From CALANV01 sp036381615 (GTDB lineage: Bacteria; Pseudomonadota; Alphaproteobacteria; CACIAM-22H2), in contig DASVCL010000037.1 in the NCBI GenBank assembly GCA_036381615.1, forward strand, positions 1 through 53,330: 53,330 nt of DNA. The letters are read 5' to 3'. The position numbers and the translations under genes are program-made. The notes beneath the pieces were generated by a model. The model did no database searches. It saw only the letters and a list, made by a program, of their open reading frames with translations, and had not been told where the DNA came from. This document shows positions 16,264 to 25,088 of this stretch, piece by piece; the stretch's first letter is position 1; each line of letters begins with the position of its first letter.

Positions 16264-17523
16264 TCACTCGGCGCCGATCTCCAGTCCGTTGACTTGGTTG
16301 AGCTTTGCGTCCGTGACGTCGAGCCCGACGGTCAGAGCGCCGGTGAAATTCGCGCTGGTGAAGTCGACGCCCTTGGCGCTGGCGTGTTTCAGCGTCGCGC
16401 GCCGCAGATCGACATAGCGCATCTCCGCGCCGTCGAGTCGGCAAGGCATCATCCGTCCGGCGCCGATCGACAGTGGTCCGAGATTCGCGGCCTGCAGATC
16501 GCTGTGGTTCAGGCGGGCATTGCGCAGTACAGCCCCCCGCAGATCGGCACCGGCAAGACGGCAGTTGCGGAGATCGGCGCCTTCGAGTTGCGCCCCCTGA
16601 AGCCAGGCACCTTCCAGATTCAGGCCGTAGAGCACGGCTCCGTTCGCCTTGAGCCCGGTGAGATAGGCACCGGCCAGCGGCGGGGCCCGACGTAGATCAT
16701 AGCCGCTGAGATCGAGCAGCGGCTCGCCTTCAGCGCCGTTCGTCTCGACGAATCGGCGATGGCGTTCGATCAGCTTGGTCAGCGGCACCTCGAGATCTTC
16801 GAGGTGCTTGCCCGCCACGGCATCGGTGAGGACACCGGTGAGGTCGGCGCCGGAGAGTTCGGTGAGCGTCGTCGTGGTGCCTGTGAGGATTGCGTTGCGC
16901 AAATTCGCATTGCGCAGGTCGGCGCCGCTCAGGTCGGCGCCTTCGAGATTGGCGCCATTCAGATTGGCGTGACGCATGTCGGCACGAATGAGCTTGCAGC
17001 CGCGCATCACCGCATCGGTGAAGTCGGTGTGCATGGCGTACGAGCCGGACATCTTGGCGTTGGAAAGATTCGCGTTGACGAGGATGGCGCCGACGAGTTC
17101 GGCGGTCCCGACTTCCTCGACGGGCAGGGCCTTGAGATTGCCGGCGCGATCACGGACGGCGATTTTGCCGTCGCGGAGGTCGCAGTCGAACAGATTGGCG
17201 TTGGTGAGATCGGCACCGCGCAGGCAGGAGCCGCGCAGGTCAGCCCGGATGAGCGTGGCGCCGCGCAGATTCGCCTTGCTCAAGTTGCAGCCGAACAGAA
17301 TGGCATGCCCGAGATTCGCCTCGGCCAGGTTGGTGCCGATGAGGAAGGCACCCGTAAAATCGGCATCCTGCAGGTTCTGGCCGGCGAGATTGAGCCCCGA
17401 CAGGTCGCGATAGGCGAGCAGCGCGCGCTGACCGCCATTCCGCGCCGTCTGGTAGCGCTGATGCAGCTGGACGACCCGGTCGAGCTCAGCCTGGCTCATC
17501 TTGATCCGCGGCTGCGCCGACAT
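16264..17523 (-). CDS. pentapeptide-repeat protein
   Basis: A 419-residue protein built almost wholly from A(D/N)LXX pentapeptides, which fold as a right-handed quadrilateral beta helix. Three blocks are visible: about 40-120 (ANLRGATLIRADLRGSCLRGADL type), about 145-240 and about 290-400, separated by two non-repeat loops (about 121-144 and 245-285). A short helical N-terminus (MSQAELDRVVQLHQRYQTA, about 9-27) precedes the first coil. No signal peptide is present. The role is unknown; some members mimic DNA and bind gyrase, others are structural. The start is uncertain (ATG 17523, ATG 17499 or GTG 17559), with no strong ribosome-binding site at any. Cotranscription with ndh is the main contextual clue. 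Confidence 0.85.
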   Translation of the reverse strand: MSAQPRIKMSQAELDRVVQLHQRYQTARNGGQRALLAYRDLSGLNLAGQNLQDADFTGAFLIGTNLAEANLGHAILFGCNLSKANLRGATLIRADLRGSCLRGADLTNANLFDCDLRDGKIAVRDRAGNLKALPVEEVGTAELVGAILVNANLSNAKMSGSYAMHTDFTDAVMRGCKLIRADMRHANLNGANLEGADLSGADLRNANLRNAILTGTTTTLTELSGADLTGVLTDAVAGKHLEDLEVPLTKLIERHRRFVETNGAEGEPLLDLSGYDLRRAPPLAGAYLTGLKANGAVLYGLNLEGAWLQGAQLEGADLRNCRLAGADLRGAVLRNARLNHSDLQAANLGPLSIGAGRMMPCRLDGAEMRYVDLRRATLKHASAKGVDFTSANFTGALTVGLDVTDAKLNQVNGLEIGAE

Positions 17524-17667
17524 TGGAGAATTTTGGTTCAACACGCGCGACCCAGGCACGAAGCCGGAACAACGGTCTTAACCGTTACGCCCGCCCTGGT
17601 TGACATCCGGTAAATGCCGGCCGCCAACGGTGATCCCACGAAAGGGGGGCGAACACCCGTTGACGTT

Positions 17668-18081
17668 CTAGCCCTGGCGACTCCGCGCGTATCGAGGCAG
17701 ATCGTCGGCAATATGGAGCCACGGAACGGCACTCGACGTCCAGAGATGATCCTGCGGGCGGATGCGCCCCGGATCGTCGAGCGTGCCGACGCTGAGATCG
17801 ATCAGTTCGGGCTGCGCGGTCTCCTGCCAAGTGAGGGCCGACCCGCAGGCCGCGCAAAAGCCGCGGACCGCAATCTCCGACGACTGGCGAAACGTCGGCT
17901 CGGTACCGATGAATTCGACCTGGTCGCGCGGAAAGGTTGCCCACGCGGACATCGGTGCGCCGGTCGCCTTCTGGCACATCCGGCAGTGGCAGATGTTCAC
18001 CTGCACCGGCATACCGCGGGCGACATAACGAACGGCACCGCAGAGGCAACTGCCGGTATGGAGCTCGTCGCCCCCGCTCAT
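17668..18081 (-). CDS. GFA family (glutathione-dependent formaldehyde-activating-like) zinc protein
   Basis: A 137-residue protein of the GFA/CENP-V fold, with the complete set of zinc cysteines: Cys12 and Cys14 (GSCLCGAV), Cys31, Cys33 and Cys36 (ICHCRMCQK), and Cys76 and Cys79 (GFCAACGS). Members were first linked to S-hydroxymethylglutathione formation, but most have no proven activity, so the name denotes family only. Its ATG overlaps the TGA of xthA (ATGA at 18081-18078), which implies translational coupling behind the repair nuclease. No formaldehyde-oxidation gene is nearby. Confidence 0.9.
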   Translation of the reverse strand: MSGGDELHTGSCLCGAVRYVARGMPVQVNICHCRMCQKATGAPMSAWATFPRDQVEFIGTEPTFRQSSEIAVRGFCAACGSALTWQETAQPELIDLSVGTLDDPGRIRPQDHLWTSSAVPWLHIADDLPRYARSRQG

Positions 18082-18848
18082 TGGAGCTGGCACCACGCGG
18101 GGGTGTGGTCCGAGGCCCGGGGTTGGGCGCGCGGCCCGCGATCGATTCCGGCATCGACCAGCCGGTCTGCGGCTTGCGGCGACAGCAGCAGGTGGTCGAT
18201 GCGCAGTCCCTGATCGCGGGGCCAACAGTTCTGCTGATAATCCCAGAACGTATACTGCCCGGGCGCAGGATTGATCGCGTGGACCGCGTCCGTCAGTCCG
18301 AGATAGACCAGCTTTCGGAACGCCGCGCGCGAAGCTGGCTGGCACAGCGCATCCTTGGCAAAGGCGACCGGGTCGCAGACGTCGTCGTCGGTCGGACACA
18401 CGTTGTAATCGCCGGCAAGAATGAACGGACGCTCCTCCGCAAGGAGCTGCCGGGCGCGGGCATGGAGACGCTCCATCCACGCGAGCTTGTAGGTGAATTT
18501 CTCGGTGCCGATCGGGTTGCCGTTCGGCAGATAGAGCGAGGCCACCCGCAACCCGTCGACAGTTGCCTCGAGATAGCGCGCCTGTTCATCGCCGTCGCCG
18601 CCCGGAAGCCGCCGCAGCGGTTCCATAATCGGCCGGCGGGCGAGAACGGCGACCCCGTTGTATGATTTCTGGCCCACCGTCGCCACGTTATAGCCGAGCG
18701 CTTCGACCTCCAGACGCGGAAACTCGTCGTCGACGCATTTGGTCTCCTGCAGCAGCAGGATATCGGGCGCGCTCGTCTTCAGATAATCGAGGACGAGAGG
18801 CAGCCGCGCCTTTACCGAGTTCACGTTCCAGGTGGCAATCTTGACCAT
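18078..18848 (-). CDS. xthA: exodeoxyribonuclease III (AP endonuclease)
   Basis: Repairs abasic sites and 3' blocked ends in base-excision repair, with Mg2+. The 256-residue product shows the exonuclease III signatures WNVNSVKARL (6-15), LLLQETKC with the metal-binding Glu, NGVAVLARRP, AGDYNVCPTDDDV with the catalytic Asp-x-Asn, and the terminal RASDHTPAW with the Asp-His pair. The start at ATG 18848 gives the canonical N-terminus MVKIATWN; an upstream in-frame ATG at 18872 adds eight unrelated residues. It follows erpA on the same strand after 99 bases and overlaps the GFA gene by four bases. Confidence 0.96.
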   Translation of the reverse strand: MVKIATWNVNSVKARLPLVLDYLKTSAPDILLLQETKCVDDEFPRLEVEALGYNVATVGQKSYNGVAVLARRPIMEPLRRLPGGDGDEQARYLEATVDGLRVASLYLPNGNPIGTEKFTYKLAWMERLHARARQLLAEERPFILAGDYNVCPTDDDVCDPVAFAKDALCQPASRAAFRKLVYLGLTDAVHAINPAPGQYTFWDYQQNCWPRDQGLRIDHLLLSPQAADRLVDAGIDRGPRAQPRASDHTPAWCQLQ

Positions 18849-18947
18849 GTGGCGATCTTGCGGGTTCGGCACGCGTCCGACAAGCGGTCGGACGAACCAT
18901 TCGTCATGCCGGCCGGCGCCACGAACGCGTCCGGTTCCCGTCGTGGA

Positions 18948-19307
18948 TCAAACCGAAAAACTGTTGCCGCAGCCGCAGGAGCTCTTGGCCTGTGGATTCT
19001 TGATCGAAAACGAGGCGCCGATCATGTCCTCGACGTAGTCGATCTTGGCGCCGTCGAGCAGCTCCAGCGACACGTCGTCGATCAGGACCGTTGCGCCATC
19101 GCGCTCGATGACGATGTCGGACTCGGATTTCGTGTCATCGAACGTGAATCCGTACTGAAACCCGGAGCAGCCACCGCTGGAGACGGATACGCGCAGCATC
19201 ATGCCCTTGTATTCGTCCTGGGACAGAATCTTGGCAATCTGGCGTGCTGCCGACTCGGTCAGCTCGACATTACGCCGGGTCGTCGTCGTGGCCGCAGCGT
19301 CCGACAT
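18948..19307 (-). CDS. erpA: A-type iron-sulfur carrier / insertion protein ErpA
   Basis: Carries and inserts Fe-S clusters into apoproteins. The 119-residue product has the three invariant cysteines, Cys47 (SGGCSGFQYGF) and Cys111 and Cys113 (SSCGCGNSF), and the HesB fold between them. Its isolated position, with no isc or suf genes nearby, favours ErpA over IscA or SufA, which is inference. A good promoter lies upstream on the minus strand (19356-19383), and its -10 overlaps an AT-rich inverted repeat (19338-19359) that could be an iron or Fe-S responsive operator. Confidence 0.93.
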   Translation of the reverse strand: MSDAAATTTTRRNVELTESAARQIAKILSQDEYKGMMLRVSVSSGGCSGFQYGFTFDDTKSESDIVIERDGATVLIDDVSLELLDGAKIDYVEDMIGASFSIKNPQAKSSCGCGNSFSV

Positions 19308-19337
19308 GGCTTCCTTGGGCTCCCTTCGAGAGCGGGC

Positions 19338-19359
19338 AATAAACTTACCTTGTTTTATT
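19338..19359. promoter_or_regulatory. inverted repeat AATAAA-N10-TTTATT at the erpA promoter
   Basis: Perfect 6-base arms (19338-19343 and 19354-19359) flank ten bases and overlap the -10 box of the erpA promoter. In an otherwise GC-rich region this AT-rich symmetry fits an operator, possibly for an Rrf2-family iron/Fe-S regulator (IscR or RirA), but no consensus match can be proved by eye. Confidence 0.4.
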
Positions 19360-19383
19360 TAAGCCGTTCTTGCGCTTTGTCAA
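19356..19383 (-). promoter_or_regulatory. erpA promoter
   Basis: On the minus strand TTGACA (19383-19378) and TAAATA (19361-19356) are 16 bases apart. The -35 is perfect. Transcription would start about 40 bases upstream of the erpA ATG. Confidence 0.65.
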
Positions 19384-19404
19384 ATCGCCCCCGGTCAGCG
19401 GCAG

Positions 19405-19420
19405 CCGACGGCGCCGTCGG
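19405..19420. repeat. perfect 16-bp palindrome in the erpA-dgt divergent region
   Basis: CCGACGGC followed by its exact complement GCCGTCGG, extended on both sides to CAGC and GCTG with a two-base bulge. As RNA it could form a hairpin in the dgt leader; there is no T run after it, so it is not a standard terminator. The role is unknown. Confidence 0.4.
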
Positions 19421-19486
19421 CGGCTGAAAAACCGTCAGGCTTCCAACAGGTTGCGTTCGGGATCGGGCTGCCTGTAGGGTCCGGCC

Positions 19487-20716
19487 ATGCCACCCGGTCC
19501 CGATATCGCCGATGAACTCGTCCGCGCCGCCGCGCCGCACGGCACGGCCGTCTATGCGTGCCGGCCCGAGGCGAGCCGCGGCCGCCTCGTGCCTGAACCC
19601 GAGAGCACCATGCGGTCCGTCTTCCAGCGCGACCGTGACCGGATCATCCACTCGACCGCCTTCCGACGGCTCAAGCACAAGACCCAGGTCTTCGTCTTTC
19701 ATGAGGGCGACCATTACCGCACGCGGCTGACGCACACGATCGAGGTGGCGCAGATCGCCCGCACGATCAGCCGGGCGCTCGGCCTCAACGAGGATCTCGC
19801 GGAAACGCTGGCCCTTGCCCACGACCTCGGCCACACGCCTTTCGGCCACGCGGGCGAGGATGCCCTCGACCGCGTCATGCGGCCCTATGGCGGCTTCGAC
19901 CACAATGCCCAGACGCTGCGGATTCTGACCAAACTCGAGCGCCGGTACGCCGCGTTCGACGGTCTGAACCTGACATGGGAAACGCTCGAAGGCGTGGTCA
20001 AGCACAACGGTCCGATGATAGGGCCGTGGGCGGATCCGAGCCGGCCTCGCGACTTGCCGGCCGCGATCGTCGAGTACACGGCGCATCACGACCTTGAACT
20101 TGACACATTCGCGTCGGCCGAGGCGCAGGTCGCGGCCCTGTCCGACGACATCGCCTATACGAATCACGACATCGACGACGGCCTCAGAGCCAAACTTTTC
20201 ACGATCGGCGATCTGCTGGACGTTCCGCTCGTCGGACCCGTTTTCGCCGAGGTCGCGGCCCGGCATCCTGGGCTCGAGGAGGACAGGTTGATCGGCGAGT
20301 CCATCCGCCGGCTGATCGATCGCATGGTCATGGATCTGTTGGCCGAGACGCGCCGCCGGCTTCTGACGTGGCGGCCGCGCTCGCCCGACGAGGTGCGCCG
20401 GCTGGGGCAGCCCGTCGTCGCGTTTTCGACCGAGCTGGCGGAACAGCTCAAGCACTTGCGCGAATTTCTGTTCAAGCGAATGTATCGGCACTACAAGGTC
20501 AACCGCATGACCAGCAAGGCACGCCGCGTGGTCGCCGAGCTGTTCGAGCTGTTCCTGAAGGAGCCGAACTGCCTGCCCGATGAATGGCGCCGTCGGGCGG
20601 ACGGCGCGGGAACGCCGAAGACGGCGCGGCTCGTGGCGGACTATATTGCCGGCATGACCGACCGGTTTGCCTTGAAGGAACACCAGCGCCTGTTCGATCT
20701 GCACGACTCGATCTGA
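19487..20716 (+). CDS. dgt: deoxyguanosinetriphosphate triphosphohydrolase-like protein
   Basis: HD-domain dNTP triphosphohydrolase that splits dNTPs to nucleosides and tripolyphosphate, limiting nucleotide pools. The 409-residue product shows FQRDRDRIIHSTAFRRL (about 46-62), THTIEVAQIAR with the first metal His, and AHDLGHTPFGHAGED with the HD pair, then the C-terminal helical domain. Length matches the shorter dgt-like type 2 proteins usual in alphaproteobacteria rather than E. coli Dgt. The ATG is preceded by TAGGG. The stop overlaps the argS start (ATGA at 20716), so the two are coupled. Confidence 0.95.
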   Translation: MPPGPDIADELVRAAAPHGTAVYACRPEASRGRLVPEPESTMRSVFQRDRDRIIHSTAFRRLKHKTQVFVFHEGDHYRTRLTHTIEVAQIARTISRALGLNEDLAETLALAHDLGHTPFGHAGEDALDRVMRPYGGFDHNAQTLRILTKLERRYAAFDGLNLTWETLEGVVKHNGPMIGPWADPSRPRDLPAAIVEYTAHHDLELDTFASAEAQVAALSDDIAYTNHDIDDGLRAKLFTIGDLLDVPLVGPVFAEVAARHPGLEEDRLIGESIRRLIDRMVMDLLAETRRRLLTWRPRSPDEVRRLGQPVVAFSTELAEQLKHLREFLFKRMYRHYKVNRMTSKARRVVAELFELFLKEPNCLPDEWRRRADGAGTPKTARLVADYIAGMTDRFALKEHQRLFDLHDSI

Positions 20717-22473
20717 TGAACCTCTACAATTATTTCCGCGACGAGGTCATTCGAAACCTCGGCGAACTTGCCGCCGCCGGCCAGATCCCCGGCAATCTCG
20801 ATCTCTCGCGCATCACCACCGAGCCGCCCCGCGAAGCGGCGCATGGTGACGTCTCGACCAATGCCGCGCTGGTCCTTGCCAAGGCGGCCGGCATGAAGCC
20901 GCGTGACATCGCAGCGCTCCTCGTTGAGCGGCTGAGGGCGCATCCCGACGTTATCGGCGCCGAAATCGCGGGACCCGGCTTCGTCAATCTGCGCCTGAGT
21001 GCCGGGTTCTGGCGGGCGCGGCTCGCCGAGATCATTGCGACGGGCGAACGGTACGGCGCCTCCGACATGGGGAAGGGACAGACCGTTAACGTCGAATATG
21101 TGTCCGCCAATCCGACCGGGCCGATGCATGTGGGGCACGGCCGCGGCGCCGTTGTCGGCGATGCGCTTGCCGCCCTGCTGGAGCGGACCGGGTTCAAGGT
21201 TACGCGCGAGTACTATATCAACGACGCAGGCGCCCAGGTGGACCAGCTCGCACGGTCGGTGCACCTCCGTTATCGCGAGGCGCTCGGCGAGACGATCGAC
21301 GCAATCCCGGAAGGACTGTATCCGGGGGAATACCTGAAACCAGTCGGCGCGGCGCTCGCAGCGCGTGACGGCACGAAATGGATCGGACGGCCGGAGGCTG
21401 AGTGGCTAGGGCCGATCCGCGACTTCGCCATCGCGGCGATGATGGACCTGATCAAGGCGGATCTCGCGGCGCTCGGCGTGCGCCATGATGTCTTCACGTC
21501 CGAGCGGCACGACATCGTCGAAAAGCAGCGCGTCAGCGAGGCCGTCGATTTTCTTCGTGCACGCGACCTCGTCTACACGGGCGTGCTCGAGCCGCCGAAG
21601 GGCATGAAGCCCGACGATTGGGAACCGCGGCCCCAGCTTCTGTTCCGCGCAACGCAGTTCGGCGACGACGTCGACCGGCCGCTGCAGAAATCCGACGGGT
21701 CATGGACCTATTTCGCCGGCGACATGGCCTATCACCTGGACAAGTACCGCCGCGGGTTCACGCGGATGATAGACGTGTGGGGCGCGGACCACGGCGGCTA
21801 CGTGAAGCGGATGCAGGCGGCCGTCCGCGCGCTCAGCGAGGGTGGGGCGGCGCTCGAGGTCCGTCTTTGCCAGCTCGTCAGCCTGTTCGACAAGGGCGAG
21901 CCCGTGCGCATGTCGAAGCGCGCAGGCATGTTCGTGACGCTTCGCGACGTCATCGACGAAGTCGGGGCCGGCGTGGTGCGCTTCATCATGCTGACGCGCA
22001 AGCACGATCAGCATCTCGATTTCGACTTCGCCAAAGTCACCGAGCAGTCGAAGGACAATCCCGTCTTCTATGTGCAGTACGCGCATGCGCGGACCCGCTC
22101 GGCGATGCGGCAGGCTCAGGCGGCAATGCCCGGAATCGACCTGTCCGACCGCGCTCTGGCAAACGCCGAACTCGCACGGCTGGAAGACCCCGACGAGATC
22201 GCACTGATCCGCACGATGGCCGGGTGGCCTCGTCTGCTCGAGGGGGCGGCCGAGGCCGGCGAGCCGCACCGGATCGCATTCTACCTCTACGATCTCGCAT
22301 CCGCGTTCCATGCCCTGTGGACGCGCGGCAAGGATGAAACGGCGCTGCGCTTCGTTGTACCCGACGACCGCGTGTTGACGCTCGCCCGGCTGGCGCTGGT
22401 CCGCGGCGTCGGCATCATCATCGCCTCGGGGCTGCGGTTGATCGGCGTCGAGCCGGCCGAGGAAATGAGATAG
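20716..22473 (+). CDS. argS: arginyl-tRNA synthetase
   Basis: Class I synthetase charging tRNA-Arg. The 585-residue product carries the N-terminal Add-1 domain (FVNLRLS), the HIGH-type motif in SANPTGPMHVGHGRG (about 131-145), and a KMSKS-type loop VRMSKRAG, followed by the anticodon-binding DALR domain (QYAHARTRSAMRQA onward). Unlike many ArgS proteins, which lack a canonical KMSK lysine, the loop here reads RMSKR. The ATG overlaps the dgt stop, and a SPOR gene follows after 29 bases. Confidence 0.97.
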   Translation: MNLYNYFRDEVIRNLGELAAAGQIPGNLDLSRITTEPPREAAHGDVSTNAALVLAKAAGMKPRDIAALLVERLRAHPDVIGAEIAGPGFVNLRLSAGFWRARLAEIIATGERYGASDMGKGQTVNVEYVSANPTGPMHVGHGRGAVVGDALAALLERTGFKVTREYYINDAGAQVDQLARSVHLRYREALGETIDAIPEGLYPGEYLKPVGAALAARDGTKWIGRPEAEWLGPIRDFAIAAMMDLIKADLAALGVRHDVFTSERHDIVEKQRVSEAVDFLRARDLVYTGVLEPPKGMKPDDWEPRPQLLFRATQFGDDVDRPLQKSDGSWTYFAGDMAYHLDKYRRGFTRMIDVWGADHGGYVKRMQAAVRALSEGGAALEVRLCQLVSLFDKGEPVRMSKRAGMFVTLRDVIDEVGAGVVRFIMLTRKHDQHLDFDFAKVTEQSKDNPVFYVQYAHARTRSAMRQAQAAMPGIDLSDRALANAELARLEDPDEIALIRTMAGWPRLLEGAAEAGEPHRIAFYLYDLASAFHALWTRGKDETALRFVVPDDRVLTLARLALVRGVGIIIASGLRLIGVEPAEEMR

Positions 22474-22502
22474 GATGCGCCGCACGAGATGATAAGAAAC
22501 TG

Positions 22503-23360
22503 ATGCTGCCAGACCCGAACGAACGTTTGACGCCATCGCAGGCACATGGCCGCTCGCGCGGCCTGAAGGCTGTGCCGGTCATTGTCGTTTCCGTTGCGCT
22601 TGCCTTGTTCGGCGGGCTCGTCGGTTACACATACAGTACGAGCCGGTCGGGCGGCGAAAGTGGCCCCGTTCCGCTGATCAAGGCGGATCCGCGGCCGATG
22701 AAGGTGAAACCGGAAGATCCCGGCGGCATGGATGTGCCGCATCAGGACAAGGAGATCTACAACCGCCTGCTGCGCGACGGCGAAAATCCGCCACCGCGGG
22801 TCGAGCGTTTGCTGCCGCCGCCCGAGGCGCCGTTGCCGCGGCCGGTCGGCGCGCGCAACGAACCGGAAATTCCGCCGCCGCCGCCCGTCGAGCCGCCGCC
22901 TGATGCCGTTGAAGTGACGCAGGCGCAGCCCGCCGCGCCGGCGGCGCGCGAATCGTCCGCGCCGCCCGCACCGACCTCGTTGCAGACGCAGGCGTCGCCG
23001 ACGCCGGCGAAAAGCCAATCCGTCCCTGCGTCAGCCCAGTCTCAGACGGCCGCCGTATCGGCACCGCGCGCGGCGGCCCCGGCGCAAGAGGCGGCGGCGC
23101 CCCCGGTCCGCCGCGGCTATCGCGTCCAGCTCGCGGCGCTCCGTTCCGCCGATGAGGCAAGGCAGGCTTGGTCGCGGTTGCAGCGGATGCATCCGGATCT
23201 GCTGGGCAAGCTCTCGAGCGACGTCGTGCGCGCCGATCTCGGCGCGAAGGGCACATTCTACCGGCTTCAGGCCGGGCCGCTGTCCGACGAGGCCGCGGCG
23301 CGCGATCTGTGTCGGCGCCTCTCCGAAAAGAAGGTCGGGTGTCTCGTTGTCCGACCCTGA
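22503..23360 (+). CDS. SPOR domain membrane protein
   Basis: Single-pass inner-membrane protein of 285 residues: a short cytoplasmic N-terminus, a membrane helix (about 22-44, VPVIVVSVALALFGGLVGYTY), a long Pro/Ala-rich periplasmic linker (about 50-200), and a C-terminal SPOR domain (about 205-285, GYRVQLAALRSADEARQAW through KKVGCLVV). SPOR domains bind peptidoglycan glycan strands stripped of stem peptides and so target proteins to the division septum. It lies one base before nagZ, which acts on the same glycan turnover products, so a cell-wall role is well supported by both domain and context. Confidence 0.92.
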   Translation: MLPDPNERLTPSQAHGRSRGLKAVPVIVVSVALALFGGLVGYTYSTSRSGGESGPVPLIKADPRPMKVKPEDPGGMDVPHQDKEIYNRLLRDGENPPPRVERLLPPPEAPLPRPVGARNEPEIPPPPPVEPPPDAVEVTQAQPAAPAARESSAPPAPTSLQTQASPTPAKSQSVPASAQSQTAAVSAPRAAAPAQEAAAPPVRRGYRVQLAALRSADEARQAWSRLQRMHPDLLGKLSSDVVRADLGAKGTFYRLQAGPLSDEAAARDLCRRLSEKKVGCLVVRP

Positions 23361-23361
23361 C

Positions 23362-24402
23362 ATGAGCACCGCGGCGCGGCGGCCAAAGGCGGTCATCTAT
23401 GGATGCGCCGGACCGGTCCTGACGGACACGGAACGAGCCTTCTTCGCGCGGGTCAATCCGCTGGGTTTCATCCTGTTCGCACGCAACGTGCGGACGCCGG
23501 CCCAGGTGCGGGAGCTGGTCGGGGCGTTGCGCGAGTCGGTGGGGCGAGCGGATGCGCCGGTGCTGATCGATCAGGAGGGCGGGCGCGTGGCGCGTTTGCG
23601 CCCGCCATACTGGCGCGCGGCACCGTCCGCCGCGACGATCGGGGCACTTGCCGACACTGACCTCGAGCGTGCGCGCGAGGCCGCATGGCTGAATGCGCGC
23701 CTGATCGGCGCGGAACTCGGAGAACTGGGCATCACGGTGGACTGCGCGCCGGTGGCGGACGTTCCCGTTGCCGGATCACATGACGTCATCGGAGACCGCG
23801 CCTATGGCACCGATCCGGCGCGCGTATCGGTCCTTGCCCGTGCGGCCGCGCTTGGGTTCATCGATGCCGGCCTGACGCCGGTGATCAAGCATATCCCCGG
23901 ACACGGCCGCGCGCGGGTGGACAGCCACGCCGAGCTTCCGGTTGTGGATACCCCGCGCGACATTCTGGCACGGACGGATTTCGTGCCGTTCCGTGCGCTC
24001 GCCGACATGCCGTGGGCCATGACGGCGCATGTGCTCTATACGGCGCTGGATCCCGATCGGCCGGCGACGACGTCGCCGACGATCATTCGCGACATCATCC
24101 GTGGCGAGATCGGCTTTACCGGCGTCCTCGTTTCGGACGATCTGTCCATGCAGGCACTCAAGGGTACGCTCGCCGAACGGGCCGGTGCCGCGCTCGATGC
24201 CGGCTGCGACATTGCGCTCCATTGCAATGGCGACATGGACGAGATGGTGCAGATCGCCGGCATCGTGCCGCCGCTCGCCGACGACGCGGCAGAGCGGCTG
24301 GCCCGCGCCGAGGCGAACCGGCGCGCGAGCTTCAAGGATTCGGAGCCGGCCAAGCTTGCGGCCCGGCTTGATGTACTGCTGAGCGGCGGGGCGATAGGTT
24401 AG
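23362..24402 (+). CDS. nagZ: beta-N-acetylhexosaminidase (cell-wall recycling)
   Basis: Family 3 glycoside hydrolase removing GlcNAc from 1,6-anhydro-muropeptides in the cytosol. The 346-residue product shows the NagZ signature KHIPGHG (176-182) with the following His/Asp loop (RVDSH) that supplies the unusual general acid/base, and SDDLSM (258-263) with the nucleophilic Asp. LIDQEGGRVARL (68-79) is another family landmark. No signal peptide is visible, in keeping with cytosolic recycling. The start one base after the SPOR stop and the M50 gene five bases downstream indicate one operon. Confidence 0.96.
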   Translation: MSTAARRPKAVIYGCAGPVLTDTERAFFARVNPLGFILFARNVRTPAQVRELVGALRESVGRADAPVLIDQEGGRVARLRPPYWRAAPSAATIGALADTDLERAREAAWLNARLIGAELGELGITVDCAPVADVPVAGSHDVIGDRAYGTDPARVSVLARAAALGFIDAGLTPVIKHIPGHGRARVDSHAELPVVDTPRDILARTDFVPFRALADMPWAMTAHVLYTALDPDRPATTSPTIIRDIIRGEIGFTGVLVSDDLSMQALKGTLAERAGAALDAGCDIALHCNGDMDEMVQIAGIVPPLADDAAERLARAEANRRASFKDSEPAKLAARLDVLLSGGAIG

Positions 24403-24407
24403 GTCGG

Positions 24408-25088
24408 ATGGAAGACGCGCTGTATCTGGCCTCGGTATGGGTGATTCCGGCCCTGACGGCCATTACCCTGCACGAGGCGGCGCACGGCTACGCGGCGGAG
24501 GTTTTCGGCGACGATACCGCCCGACGGTTCGGGCGCGTGTCGATGAACCCGCTGCGCCATGTCGATCCGTTCGGCACGATACTGCTGCCGGCGCTGCTGC
24601 TTCTTACGCGGGCGCCGTTCCTGTTCGGTTATGCCAAGCCCGTGCCGGTCAATTTCGGCCGTCTCAACAATCCGCGCCGGGACATGGTGTTCGTTGCGGC
24701 GGCGGGCCCGGCGATGAACCTCTTTCTAGCGCTCCTTGCGGCATTCCTGTATCACGGGATCGAGTGGTTTCCGCCGCGAGTCGCAATGTGGCTCGGGCAT
24801 AATCTGGTGAATGCTGTCACGCTGAACGTGATCCTGGCCGTCTTCAATATGCTGCCGATCCCGCCGCTCGACGGGGGGCGCGTCGCCGTCGGGTTGCTGC
24901 CGACGGCGCTCGCGATGCAGCTTGCGCGCCTGGAGCGGGTCGGGATCTTGATCGTTCTCGGTGCCCTGTTCCTGCTGCCCATGTTGGGCGACATGGTCGG
25001 GCTCGACCTCAATGTCTTCGCGTGGCTCGTCGGCGTTCCGGCCGATGCGGTCATCGACCTCATCATCAGGGCGGCGGGCCATGGCTGA
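24408..25088 (+). CDS. site-2 protease family (M50) membrane metalloprotease
   Basis: Intramembrane zinc metalloprotease of the M50B group, 226 residues, about five or six membrane helices. The catalytic HEAAH motif is at 22-26 (TLHEAAHGY), and the third zinc ligand Asp155 lies in PIPPLDGGRV. NPLRHVDPFGTILLPALL is typical of the small YwhC/Rv-type M50 proteins that lack PDZ domains, unlike RseP. The substrate is not known. It overlaps scpA by eight bases and so is translated with the condensin genes, as in other members of this class that I recall. Confidence 0.92.
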   Translation: MEDALYLASVWVIPALTAITLHEAAHGYAAEVFGDDTARRFGRVSMNPLRHVDPFGTILLPALLLLTRAPFLFGYAKPVPVNFGRLNNPRRDMVFVAAAGPAMNLFLALLAAFLYHGIEWFPPRVAMWLGHNLVNAVTLNVILAVFNMLPIPPLDGGRVAVGLLPTALAMQLARLERVGILIVLGALFLLPMLGDMVGLDLNVFAWLVGVPADAVIDLIIRAAGHG

